Shown piece by piece: positions 1-5,917 of a stretch of DNA of 5,947 bases (position 1 is its first letter; the number at the start of each line of letters is the position of its first letter). Source of the DNA: Methanomassiliicoccales archaeon (GTDB lineage Archaea; Thermoplasmatota; Thermoplasmata; Methanomassiliicoccales; JACIVX01); contig JAJRAG010000188.1 of the NCBI GenBank assembly GCA_028682925.1, forward strand, positions 1 to 5,947, given 5' to 3'. The translations under genes were made by a program, and so were the position numbers. The notes under the pieces were generated by a model. The model worked only from the letters and a program-made list of their open reading frames with translations, was not told the DNA's origin and made no database searches.

Positions 1-1
1 A

Positions 2-169
2 GCCGTCTCTGACGGACTCACACGTGAGATGAAAAGACAGATGCTAATGGATCATGCGGACGATTTGGAGGGTGCCTTGAGGATGGCTTTCGAAAGACAT
101 GGAAATGAGGCTTCGATAGGGATCATCCACCACGGCGGGGAGGTGCTCCCTGTCTGTAGGGGAAAATGA
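2..169 (+). CDS. 3' end of probable LarA/DUF2088-family 2-hydroxy-acid racemase (partial)
   Basis: Base 2 opens a reading frame that runs 55 codons to a TGA at 167-169; the start is outside the window. The visible tail has an amphipathic helix (DDLEGALRMAFERHG) followed by a strand and turn ending IGIIHHGGEVLPV, four residues before the end. This resembles the C-terminus of lactate-racemase-domain (DUF2088/LarA) proteins, which typically finish with an 'eAL..a...hG.da.v.viphGg..lPv' pattern. Family members interconvert epimers of 2-hydroxy acids using a nickel-pincer nucleotide cofactor; the catalytic histidines and lysine would lie upstream and cannot be checked. The UxaA-type small subunit 63 bases downstream supports a hydroxy-acid role. 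The call rests on a short tail from memory of the family, so substrate is unknown and another fold is possible. Confidence 0.55.
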   Translation, partial: AVSDGLTREMKRQMLMDHADDLEGALRMAFERHGNEASIGIIHHGGEVLPVCRGK

Positions 170-184
170 TTCGAGGGGATGGTT

Positions 185-198
185 GTTAATACACTATT
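185..198 (+). promoter_or_regulatory. Possible TATA-like element before the SAF-domain gene
   Basis: The stretch GTTAATACACTATT lies in the 63-base gap between the racemase-like gene and the SAF-domain gene. Archaeal spacing from this box would place a transcript start near 215, leaving a leader of roughly 15-20 bases containing the Shine-Dalgarno GAGGT at 223-227. The alternative is simple read-through from the upstream gene. Weak evidence based on composition and spacing only. Confidence 0.25.
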
Positions 199-232
199 CG
201 CATTTCTGATATGCAAGTAGCAGAGGTCATAA

Positions 233-538
233 ATGAGTTCAATTGCAATCAAGATGGATGACAAGGACAATGTTGCCACTGCAATCGGTAATGTCCCATC
301 TGGCGAGGAAGTCATTGTCAAAAACGGGAAGGAAATGAAGTTGACCGTTCGGAGGGACATACAGTTCGGTCACAAGATTGCCACGAAGGCGATAAAGAAG
401 GGCGAGAAGATCGTCAAATATGGGGAGGTCATCGGAAGAGCCGTGGCAAACATCGAGAAAGGGGATCACGTCCATGTTCACAACATCGAAAGCCTCAGGG
501 GTCGCGGGGACGTGGTAGACAGTCTTGATAGGGAATGA
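233..538 (+). CDS. SAF-domain small subunit, UxaA/altronate dehydratase (SuyA-like) family
   Basis: This 101-residue protein aligns along its whole length with the N-terminal SAF domain of altronate dehydratase UxaA and with the alpha subunit of sulfolactate sulfo-lyase. Recognisable landmarks are DNVATAI (12-18), GHKIA (46-50), KYGEVIGRA (62-70) and GDHVHVHNIES (77-87); the HVHxHN block is the family signature. In this family the small SAF domain works with a larger catalytic subunit to eliminate water or sulfite from a 2-hydroxy acid, in the cytoplasm. The protein stops right after the SAF domain, as in split archaeal versions. The large subunit is not in the window, since the next gene is a permease. 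The ATG at 233 has a Shine-Dalgarno GAGGT at 223-227, five bases upstream. The racemase-like gene just before it suggests joint hydroxy-acid metabolism; the exact substrate (altronate, galactarate, sulfolactate) cannot be assigned. Confidence 0.88.
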   Translation: MSSIAIKMDDKDNVATAIGNVPSGEEVIVKNGKEMKLTVRRDIQFGHKIATKAIKKGEKIVKYGEVIGRAVANIEKGDHVHVHNIESLRGRGDVVDSLDRE

Positions 539-541
539 CGG

Positions 542-555
542 TCCTGGAGACAGGA
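542..555 (+). other. Small hairpin with GAGA loop just after the SAF gene stop
   Basis: TCCTG-GAGA-CAGGA is a perfect five-base-pair inverted repeat closed by a GNRA-type tetraloop, starting three bases after the stop codon of the SAF-domain gene. It could stabilise the 3' end of that transcript. There is no T-run after it, so it is not a convincing terminator, and a five-pair stem can occur by chance. Confidence 0.25.
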
Positions 556-636
556 TTCTATGGATATGTCACGTGCTGGTTGACTATTTGGAGCGGGTTG
601 GTGTCCTTGAAATGGACTATGGGGGTCTAGGCAAAA

Positions 637-649
637 TGGTTATCTTTTA
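637..649 (+). promoter_or_regulatory. Candidate archaeal TATA box for a leaderless permease transcript
   Basis: The segment TGGTTATCTTTTA is preceded by an A-rich BRE-like stretch (CAAAA at 632-636). Its centre sits about 30 bases before the permease ATG at 674, close to the distance normally separating an archaeal TATA box from the transcription start. No Shine-Dalgarno sequence is visible in the 20 bases before that ATG, which fits a leaderless mRNA. The rest of the 135-base gap (539-673) holds only the small hairpin at its start and no supportable gene. Confidence 0.4.
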
Positions 650-673
650 CACACTTCATAGGGCACCTCATTT

Positions 674-2992
674 ATGGCAGACAAGAAGAAGGACCCAAAC
701 GCAGTAGAGGTATCGCTCAGGCGAGACCTTGGCCTCCTCGAAGTCCTGATGATTGGGATTGGACCGAACATCGGGTCTTCGATATTCATACTGATCGGCT
801 TCGCGGTCGGTATCGCTGGCCCTGCCCTTATCCTCGCGTTTGTGCTCAACTTCTTTGTGACGGTTCTGACTGCGGTCTCCTATGCCGAGTTGAGCAGTGC
901 ATTTCCGGAGACTGGGGGCGGCTACCGTTGGATAAAGGAGGGTTTGTTCCCGCCCTTTGGATTCTTGGGCGGCTGGATGTCATGGGTTGGACATTGCATA
1001 GCTTGCGCAGTCTACGCACTCGGTTTTGGCTGGGGGGTAAGCGCGCTACTGTCCCAGTATGGAATCTCTCTTTTCGGGCTTTCTTTAGACGATATCGCCA
1101 AGCTGTTTGCGGCGTTGATCGCAGTAGCATTCATCTACCTGAACTATAGAGGGGTCAAGGGCGCCGGCAGGTCGGAGATAATCGTCTCTTCCTTCCTGCT
1201 GGGTATTATCGCCATCTACATCCTGTTCTGCTTGTTGGCAATATTCAATGGCGGTGTCGCGCCCAATGCCTTTGAACCATTCTTCCAACCGATGGCATTC
1301 ATGAGCATCGCCACATCGATGGGATTCACATTCATGATCTTTGAAGGATACGAGGTCGTCGCCCAGACAGGCGAAGAAGCAAAGGACCCTGAGAGGACGG
1401 TGCCAAGGGCAATGTTCCTATGCATAACAATCAGCGCCATCATTTTCATCGTGGTCGCTGTTGTGACGATCGCCGTCATGGGATGGAGGCCGATAGCGGA
1501 CCTGGCGGCGACCAATCGTGGGCAGGATGCTCTTGTTGTCGCCTCGCAAGAGGTCGTCCCGGTCATCGGAGGTGCGTTGATCTCCATTGGCATCATAATC
1601 GGATCGATTGCTGCCGTCAATTCGATCGTATACTCATCTTCCAGAGTCTCGTTCGCGATGGGTAGAGACGGGAATCTCCCGACGATTTTCGGAAGACTCC
1701 ATCGAAAGAACCAGACCCCTTCCGCCGCCCTCGTGATCAGCGGAGCGATAATAGTCTCCGCGTGCGTTCTCATACCTCTGAATCAAGTTGCCGCCGCGGC
1801 AGACATCTTGATATTGCTTCTCTTCACCTTCGTGAATGTGGCAGCACTGTCTCTTAGGAAGAAGAGACCGGACGTGAAAAGGCATTTCGTGACGCCATTC
1901 TTTCCCTATATTCCTATAGCTGGAATCGCTTCGAAGATGTTCCTAGCAGTGACGCTTTTCGACTATGAGCCTCTAGCCTGGTACTTTGCATTCGCGGTCA
2001 TGTTCGTTGGTCTGTTCATCCACTACTTCGCCAGAGGGAGGAAAGAGATCGAGAAGGTCGAGGCCCCAGTGAGAGTACCGCTCAGCCAGATGGAACTCGA
2101 ACGTTACAGGGTCCTGATACCTATCGATGATCCGAAGGCCACACCATTGGTTGATCTGGGTTGTCTCCTGGCCGAGAAGCATGGTGGTGAGCTGCTGTTG
2201 ATGACCGTATTGGAGGTGCCCACCTCGGTCCCCCTAGATGCGGTCGATAGCAAATCGATCGAGGAACGAAAGAAGATGCTCGAGAAGCTGAAGACTCACG
2301 CTGAGTTGAGAGGTGTGTCCTCAAGAGCTTTGGTGTCGGTCTCCCACGAGGTCGTGACGGCGGTCATCGACACAGCCAAGGAGGAGGCCGCCAACATCAT
2401 TCTTATCGGGTGGAAAGGGTACACACGCACGAAGAAGAGGACCCTCGGTAGAAAGATGGACGCAATACTCAGGCAGACTCCTTGCGATGTCATCGTCCTC
2501 AAGGCCGAGGAGAGAATAAAGCCAGACAACATCCTTGTTCTCTCTGGTGGTCTGTGGCACGTGAGCAGAGCGACCGAGGTCGCCGCCGACATCGCCGTCG
2601 CTGAGAAATCAAGGGTAACCATACTCAACGTCGTGGTGAACGAGAAGTACCTCACCAAGGCCCGGGAGTACTCGAAGAGATTGAAGGACATCGTCGAGTC
2701 CGCTGGTGCGCCGGTGATCACAAAGGAGATCAGACCAGAATCGATCATCGGCGGGGTGGTGGCGGAATCAATGGACTATGATCTCCTGATCATTGGTGCA
2801 AGTGCTGCCAAGCGATGGGAGAAGTTCGCTTTCGGACCAATACAAGACAGAATAGCTCAAACGGCCAAGTGCCCAGTCCTTGTCTACAAGAGAGTGGTCG
2901 GGACGGACATGGCTCCCAGTTCTATTCCATTCGATGGAGAGCGTCGTTCCGACTTACAAGAGCCTGAAACTCCTCAACAAAGAGAGGAGTGA
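674..2992 (+). CDS. APC-family amino-acid permease with two C-terminal universal stress (UspA) domains
   Basis: The 772-residue product is a fusion. Residues about 20-454 form an APC-superfamily transporter with roughly twelve hydrophobic helices: the unwound TM1 motif IGIGPNIGSSIF (27-38), the conserved loop ELSSAFPETGGGY (72-84) after TM2, and the TM6 segment FEGYEVVAQTGEEAKDPERT (223-242). Such proteins move amino acids or related cations across the membrane by proton or sodium coupling. Two Usp folds follow in the cytoplasm: USP1 about 478-610, with G579-x2-G582-x9-G592 then R, and USP2 about 616-740, with G708-x2-A711-x9-G721 then P. These correspond to the nucleotide-binding glycine loop G-x2-G-x9-G(S/T), altered in both copies. 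A polar tail ends the protein. In known archaeal APC-Usp fusions the Usp part is thought to sense nucleotide or stress state and modulate transport. Substrate is unknown; the upstream hydroxy-acid genes make a carboxylate or amino-acid substrate plausible. The start is the first ATG before the family's N-terminal motif, with a TATA-like box about 30 bases upstream. The last 71 bases overlap the convergent DHH gene. Confidence 0.93.
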   Translation: MADKKKDPNAVEVSLRRDLGLLEVLMIGIGPNIGSSIFILIGFAVGIAGPALILAFVLNFFVTVLTAVSYAELSSAFPETGGGYRWIKEGLFPPFGFLGGWMSWVGHCIACAVYALGFGWGVSALLSQYGISLFGLSLDDIAKLFAALIAVAFIYLNYRGVKGAGRSEIIVSSFLLGIIAIYILFCLLAIFNGGVAPNAFEPFFQPMAFMSIATSMGFTFMIFEGYEVVAQTGEEAKDPERTVPRAMFLCITISAIIFIVVAVVTIAVMGWRPIADLAATNRGQDALVVASQEVVPVIGGALISIGIIIGSIAAVNSIVYSSSRVSFAMGRDGNLPTIFGRLHRKNQTPSAALVISGAIIVSACVLIPLNQVAAAADILILLLFTFVNVAALSLRKKRPDVKRHFVTPFFPYIPIAGIASKMFLAVTLFDYEPLAWYFAFAVMFVGLFIHYFARGRKEIEKVEAPVRVPLSQMELERYRVLIPIDDPKATPLVDLGCLLAEKHGGELLLMTVLEVPTSVPLDAVDSKSIEERKKMLEKLKTHAELRGVSSRALVSVSHEVVTAVIDTAKEEAANIILIGWKGYTRTKKRTLGRKMDAILRQTPCDVIVLKAEERIKPDNILVLSGGLWHVSRATEVAADIAVAEKSRVTILNVVVNEKYLTKAREYSKRLKDIVESAGAPVITKEIRPESIIGGVVAESMDYDLLIIGASAAKRWEKFAFGPIQDRIAQTAKCPVLVYKRVVGTDMAPSSIPFDGERRSDLQEPETPQQREE

Positions 2993-3920
2993 GCTCGGTC
3001 GGGATTCTTGCCCCGGCGCTGGTAGGGTGACCACCTCCACCAAGTCCATGAATTGATGTGAACTCCTCCGTGAATCTTCCCAAGTCAATACCACCAATGC
3101 TGAGAGCTCTCATCGAAACCGACGAATGCTCCTGCCTCTCATTTATCATTACAGCGTAGCTACATCTGTGTTCCTTCGCCACCTCGACTAGCGCTCTCGT
3201 GCCGAATCCATGCAATGATCGGCGCTTCTCCTTGAACTCAAGTATGCACACGGGGCCGTCGATTCTGACACCATTTTCGACTCTGGCGAGGGCTCTCGGC
3301 CAGCGTTTTTCGTTAAGCACTTGGAGATACCTGCGCTTGATAAGACCGACTTCGGACGGCCAACATCCTCTAGCCAAGTGGGAGCTCGCATGGAGTCGGA
3401 AGATGTCATCTTCTATGTTGAACCTCCATGAATAGTCGAGAATCTTGGCCTCCTCTTCAAGGCGCCAGAGTCCGTGAGTTTCAGCTTGTTCCTGAAGCAG
3501 CTCCGTGTCGCAGAACTCCATCAGGTCCGCAATGGCAACAAGCTTCTTCATGTGGTCTTTCGGCGCGAAATGTCTGTGCATCGCTCCCGCCGCGCTCATG
3601 CCCGACGTTATGAGACATAGATCTTCTATGGTCTTAGGTAGAGATGACGGCTGATGGTGATCTATCACATGTATCTCCTGGGAATTCCTTCTCTCTTCTA
3701 TCAATCTGGTCAACTCTGGCACAATTGCTAGATCTGCAAGGAAGACCTTGCTCGAATGTTCATCCTTGGAGAGGATCTTGGTTCCCGCAGTCGGCGATGT
3801 GACGAATGAAACGCGAGCCGTAGGGAAGATGTCGAGGAAGATCGCTGCAGACACAATCCCGTCGACATTTCCTCGGGTAATGAGGTGAACGTCCCTCTTG
3901 TCCCTGGAAAAGCTGCCCAT
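2922..3920 (-). CDS. DHH/DHHA1-family phosphoesterase with degenerate motif I
   Basis: Read from the ATG at 3920 the protein has 332 residues. The DHH domain (about 9-135) shows motif I as ITRGNVDG (R16, N18, D20), the motif II aspartate D63 in VFLADLA, the name-giving D87-H88-H89 in VIDHHQPS, and D132 in IADLMEF. The C-terminal DHHA1 substrate-binding domain carries GLGGGGHPTSAGA (GGGGHP at 294-299). The family (RecJ/GAN, NrnA and short archaeal relatives) uses two Mn2+ ions to hydrolyse phosphodiesters in nanoRNA, single-stranded DNA/RNA or cyclic dinucleotides. Here the usual motif I H-x-D-x-D reads R-x-N-x-D, so two metal ligands look replaced while the others remain. The frame extends to an ATG-ATG at 3983, but those 21 extra residues are not domain-like, have no Shine-Dalgarno, and contain a TATA-like box correctly placed for a start at 3920. 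The 3' end overlaps the permease gene by 71 bases, tail to tail. The family call is firm; the substrate is not. Confidence 0.87.
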   Translation of the reverse strand: MGSFSRDKRDVHLITRGNVDGIVSAAIFLDIFPTARVSFVTSPTAGTKILSKDEHSSKVFLADLAIVPELTRLIEERRNSQEIHVIDHHQPSSLPKTIEDLCLITSGMSAAGAMHRHFAPKDHMKKLVAIADLMEFCDTELLQEQAETHGLWRLEEEAKILDYSWRFNIEDDIFRLHASSHLARGCWPSEVGLIKRRYLQVLNEKRWPRALARVENGVRIDGPVCILEFKEKRRSLHGFGTRALVEVAKEHRCSYAVMINERQEHSSVSMRALSIGGIDLGRFTEEFTSIHGLGGGGHPTSAGARIPTELTPLFVEEFQALVSRNDALHRME

Positions 3921-3942
3921 CCCGGAGGGCGATTGTTTTCCA

Positions 3943-3958
3943 GAGTATATGATTTTAT
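3943..3958 (-). promoter_or_regulatory. Candidate TATA box for the DHH gene (leaderless)
   Basis: On the minus strand this reads ATAAAATCATATACTC. The ATATAC core (3945-3950) is centred about 28 bases before the ATG at 3920, normal archaeal TATA spacing for a transcript beginning at or next to the start codon. This is the main reason for preferring 3920 over the upstream ATG pair at 3983 and 3980. Confidence 0.4.
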
Positions 3959-4015
3959 TGAGCTGAGAAGGTGATGACATCATACTGGACGATTATTCTT
4001 GTTCGCAACAGGCGA

Positions 4016-4118
4016 GAGTCTGAGGTCTGATGTCCAATTGAGACTCATGTTCTGTACTATGCCTGTACACCAACTGGCTATACGGGCATGAAGCGCTCGG
4101 GTTGTTGGCGAGACCAAC
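4016..4118. repeat. Three consecutive inverted repeats in the divergent intergenic region
   Basis: Between the DHH gene and the metallopeptidase gene lie three non-overlapping stems. SL1 is GAGTCT (4016-4021) pairing with AGACTC (4041-4046). SL2 is ATGCCTGTA (4059-4067) pairing with TACGGGCAT (4081-4089), nine pairs including one G-U, with a 13-base loop. SL3 is GTTGG (4104-4108) pairing with CCAAC (4114-4118) around CGAGA. No long open frame with coding character is seen here. The array could be the structured 5' leader of the metallopeptidase mRNA, a small RNA, or a cluster of protein-binding sites. It matches no tRNA, C/D-box RNA or riboswitch pattern that I recognise. The individual stems are modest, so chance is not excluded. 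Confidence 0.4.
4053..4069. promoter_or_regulatory. TGTAC-N7-GTACA palindrome, candidate operator
   Basis: TGTAC TATGCCT GTACA is a perfect five-base inverted repeat with a seven-base centre, the typical geometry for a dimeric helix-turn-helix regulator. It lies between two divergently read genes, 88 bases before the TTG start of the metallopeptidase gene and about 130 bases from the DHH start. It shares bases with the SL2 stem (4059-4089), so as RNA the two pairings exclude each other. No cognate regulator is in the window. Confidence 0.3.
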
Positions 4119-4145
4119 GGAGGTTTCATGTTGATGTCTCGCACT

Positions 4146-4151
4146 GAGGTG
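4146..4151 (+). promoter_or_regulatory. Shine-Dalgarno that selects the TTG start at 4157
   Basis: GAGGTG matches the archaeal anti-Shine-Dalgarno core and sits five bases before the TTG codon at 4157. The next candidate, the in-frame ATG at 4190, has no comparable site, so the TTG is the better start. Confidence 0.6.
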
Positions 4152-4156
4152 TCCGA

Positions 4157-4858
4157 TTGATATCTGCAAGAGATTCGATTGTCAATGACATGTTTCGTCT
4201 GATAGGCAGGGAACATGGTTGCAATGATGTTCGCGCAAGGTTCTATCCGTTCAAGGAATTCAAGAGCACGTGGTGCCGCAGCGGAGGTAGGACAGAGTTC
4301 AAGATATCTGACTACCTCCAAAATGCTGATGCAGGCGTCCTTGAGGACTTCTCAAGATGCCTTTTCTCACGGATATCCAATAAAGGGCGAAGGGAGGTCT
4401 ACACAGATAGATTGAGGTCCTGGCTGCAATCCGAGGAGTTCATCTCGATGAATCGCCCACTCTACCTCGAGAGAAGCAGAAATCTGTCTCTTTCCCCTGT
4501 AGGTCGATTTCTCAACCTAAAAGAAATCCATGCGAGTCTAAAGGACAAGGGGTTGAGTCAAGATTCCTTCGATGCAGTGCTAAGTTGGACCGTCAGTCAA
4601 AATGCCCACAGGGTGGGATACTGCAGTGTCATCATGAGAGTGATCGGGATCAGTTCAGTTCTCGACACTCCTTCGATACCTGACTTCGTCGCGGAGTATG
4701 TGCTCTATCACGAGATTCTTCACCTGGAATCCGGATTGGCATCTCTTACTTCCGGTCACGATCGGGATTTCAGGGTCAGGGAGAGGATGTACCCCAATTG
4801 GAGAACTGCAGAGGATTGGTTGAAGAAGGTAGCCACAGGGAAGATTGTGGGAACTTAG
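4157..4858 (+). CDS. SprT/YgjP-like (M48-type) zinc metallopeptidase
   Basis: The 233-residue protein has the zincin motif HEILH at 185-189 (H185, H189 as zinc ligands, E186 as general base), with H201 in GHDRDF the likely third ligand. The closing block FRVRERMYPNWRTAEDWLKK (205-224) is the 'F...e..yP....A..wL' ending seen in SprT-like and YgjP-like (DUF45) proteins. Upstream, SWTVSQNAHRVGYCSVIMRV (143-162) gives the strands that precede the metal helix, and the N-terminal half (REHG...FKISDYLQNAD...LEDFSRCLF) resembles the leading region of archaeal and bacterial family members. There is no signal peptide or membrane helix, so it should be cytoplasmic. Eukaryotic SprT relatives cut DNA-protein crosslinks, but the role of the prokaryotic stand-alone form is largely unknown. 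The start is TTG at 4157, backed by GAGGTG five bases upstream; the in-frame ATG at 4190 would shorten it by 11 residues. It runs in the same direction as the YhaM-like gene 81 bases later and may share its transcript. Confidence 0.85.
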   Translation: MISARDSIVNDMFRLIGREHGCNDVRARFYPFKEFKSTWCRSGGRTEFKISDYLQNADAGVLEDFSRCLFSRISNKGRREVYTDRLRSWLQSEEFISMNRPLYLERSRNLSLSPVGRFLNLKEIHASLKDKGLSQDSFDAVLSWTVSQNAHRVGYCSVIMRVIGISSVLDTPSIPDFVAEYVLYHEILHLESGLASLTSGHDRDFRVRERMYPNWRTAEDWLKKVATGKIVGT

Positions 4859-4932
4859 TCTGCATCCATACGATGTTCGAACAGCGACAGGTGATGCGAT
4901 AGTGGTATCAAGTCGTTCATTCATAGTAATCT

Positions 4933-4939
4933 GGGGGAG
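4933..4939 (+). promoter_or_regulatory. Shine-Dalgarno GGGGGAG that suits a GTG start at 4946
   Basis: This purine-rich site directly abuts the ATG at 4940, leaving no spacer, but is six bases before the in-frame GTG at 4946. The position argues that translation may begin at the GTG, shortening the exoribonuclease-like protein by two residues. The 81-base gap 4859-4939 shows nothing else convincing. Confidence 0.4.
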
Positions 4940-5917
4940 ATGACCGTGTCAGGCAAGATCCAGTTTGTAACAAACATCGAGGCGGGAGACGAGGTAGAGG
5001 ACGTTTTCTCGGTGAAATATAAGAAACCACCCAAAAGGTATGCGGGCGGACTGATGTTTGAGGTCAGAGTCGCCGATCGCACAGGAGCGATCAATGTGAA
5101 GTTTTGGGGTACTCCCGATGAGACAGCGGTTCGCAAGGAATACGAGTCGTTCAAAGCTGGTGATGTGGTCAGAATAAGAGGGCAGGCGGGAATCTACAAG
5201 GACATCACAGAGATCTCAGTGAACCTCGGAAGCGGAGGGTTCGTTCGACCTGTCACCTCGCAGGAATATGAGTATGGGGATTTTGTTGCCAGCAGCGAGA
5301 AGGATGTCGATTGGATGATGACACAGCTGAATTGCTATGTAGACAAGGTTGAGAATCAATATCTCCTCCGAATGCTCCACTCATTCTACTCAGACCCCGA
5401 GTTTGTCGAGAAGTTCAAGCGGGCACCTGCTTCGATATCGATCCATGCGAATTGGATCGGTGGATTGCTCGAACACACGTTGAATGTTGCATTCATATGC
5501 GATTTCCTTTCAAGTATCTATCCAAAGCTTGACAAAGATCTCCTTCTTACGGGGGCCCTCCTTCACGATATCGGGAAGGTGGTGGAGTACTCCGTTACCA
5601 CGAACATCGACGAATCGGTAGATGGCATGTTGAGAGGTCATCTTGTTGCTGGAGCTGAAATGGCCATGAGGTCTTGTGAGGGTATCCCGGGTTTTCCTGA
5701 TAATCTCAAGCTGAAGATTGCACACATGATTCTGAGTCATCACGGGAAACCAGAGCAGGGATCTCCCAAGAAACCTCAATTCCCAGAGGCGGTCGTCGTA
5801 AGTCTTGCAGATGATATGGACGCTCAGATTGAGCAGTACACGCGTGCAAGAGAGGAGGCCCAGACCGACAGTCTGTGGACCTACACCAAGAGGCTTGGAC
5901 CGATCTATCTCGGGTGA
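4940..5917 (+). CDS. YhaM-family 3'-5' exoribonuclease (OB-fold plus HD domain)
   Basis: The 325-residue product has the two-domain plan of YhaM. An N-terminal OB fold of the tRNA_anti type spans about 5-100, with strands LMFEVRVADRTGAINVKFWG (38-57) and GDVVRIRGQAGIYKDITEIS (74-93) expected to bind RNA or single-stranded DNA. An HD phosphohydrolase domain follows (about 150-300): H169 and H179 in IHANWIGGLLEHT, H209-D210 in LLHDIGK, H234 in RGHLVAG, H267-H268 in MILSHHGKPEQGSP, and D291/D294 in ADDMDAQ. The metal-binding set is complete. The second histidine of the 'HHxxxGGLLEHT' form common in bacterial homologues is alanine (A170) here, probably not a primary ligand. Characterised YhaM proteins trim RNA or DNA from the 3' end with Mn2+ or Co2+. 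Length matches the family. The start is ATG 4940 or, better placed against the Shine-Dalgarno, GTG 4946. The metallopeptidase gene upstream runs in the same direction and may share a transcript. Confidence 0.9.
   Translation: MTVSGKIQFVTNIEAGDEVEDVFSVKYKKPPKRYAGGLMFEVRVADRTGAINVKFWGTPDETAVRKEYESFKAGDVVRIRGQAGIYKDITEISVNLGSGGFVRPVTSQEYEYGDFVASSEKDVDWMMTQLNCYVDKVENQYLLRMLHSFYSDPEFVEKFKRAPASISIHANWIGGLLEHTLNVAFICDFLSSIYPKLDKDLLLTGALLHDIGKVVEYSVTTNIDESVDGMLRGHLVAGAEMAMRSCEGIPGFPDNLKLKIAHMILSHHGKPEQGSPKKPQFPEAVVVSLADDMDAQIEQYTRAREEAQTDSLWTYTKRLGPIYLG

Noticed and set aside
19..30. Inverted repeat CTCAC-AC-GTGAG near the left edge.
   Set aside because: It is short and lies inside the coding frame of the racemase-like gene, so chance is the simplest explanation.
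1216..1773. Minus-strand open frame of 185 codons inside the permease gene.
   Set aside because: It is antisense to helices TM5-TM9 of the permease and its methionine/threonine-rich product is the usual reverse reading of membrane-helix codons.
3966..4030. Possible C/D-box RNA: GTGATGA at 3971-3977 with CTGA at 4020-4023 and 4027-4030.
   Set aside because: No D' CTGA and C' box occur at proper spacing, and there is no terminal stem. The GTGATGA also lies in the 5' part of the DHH reading frame.
4051..4125. The successive stems looked at first like tRNA arms.
   Set aside because: No seven-pair acceptor stem, no GGTTCRA-type T loop, and the loop sizes do not fit a tRNA.
3980..4321. Minus-strand open frame of 113 codons covering the divergent region and the start of the metallopeptidase gene.
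   Set aside because: No recognisable motif, and it lies antisense to the well-supported metallopeptidase N-terminus. Composition looks like a shadow frame.
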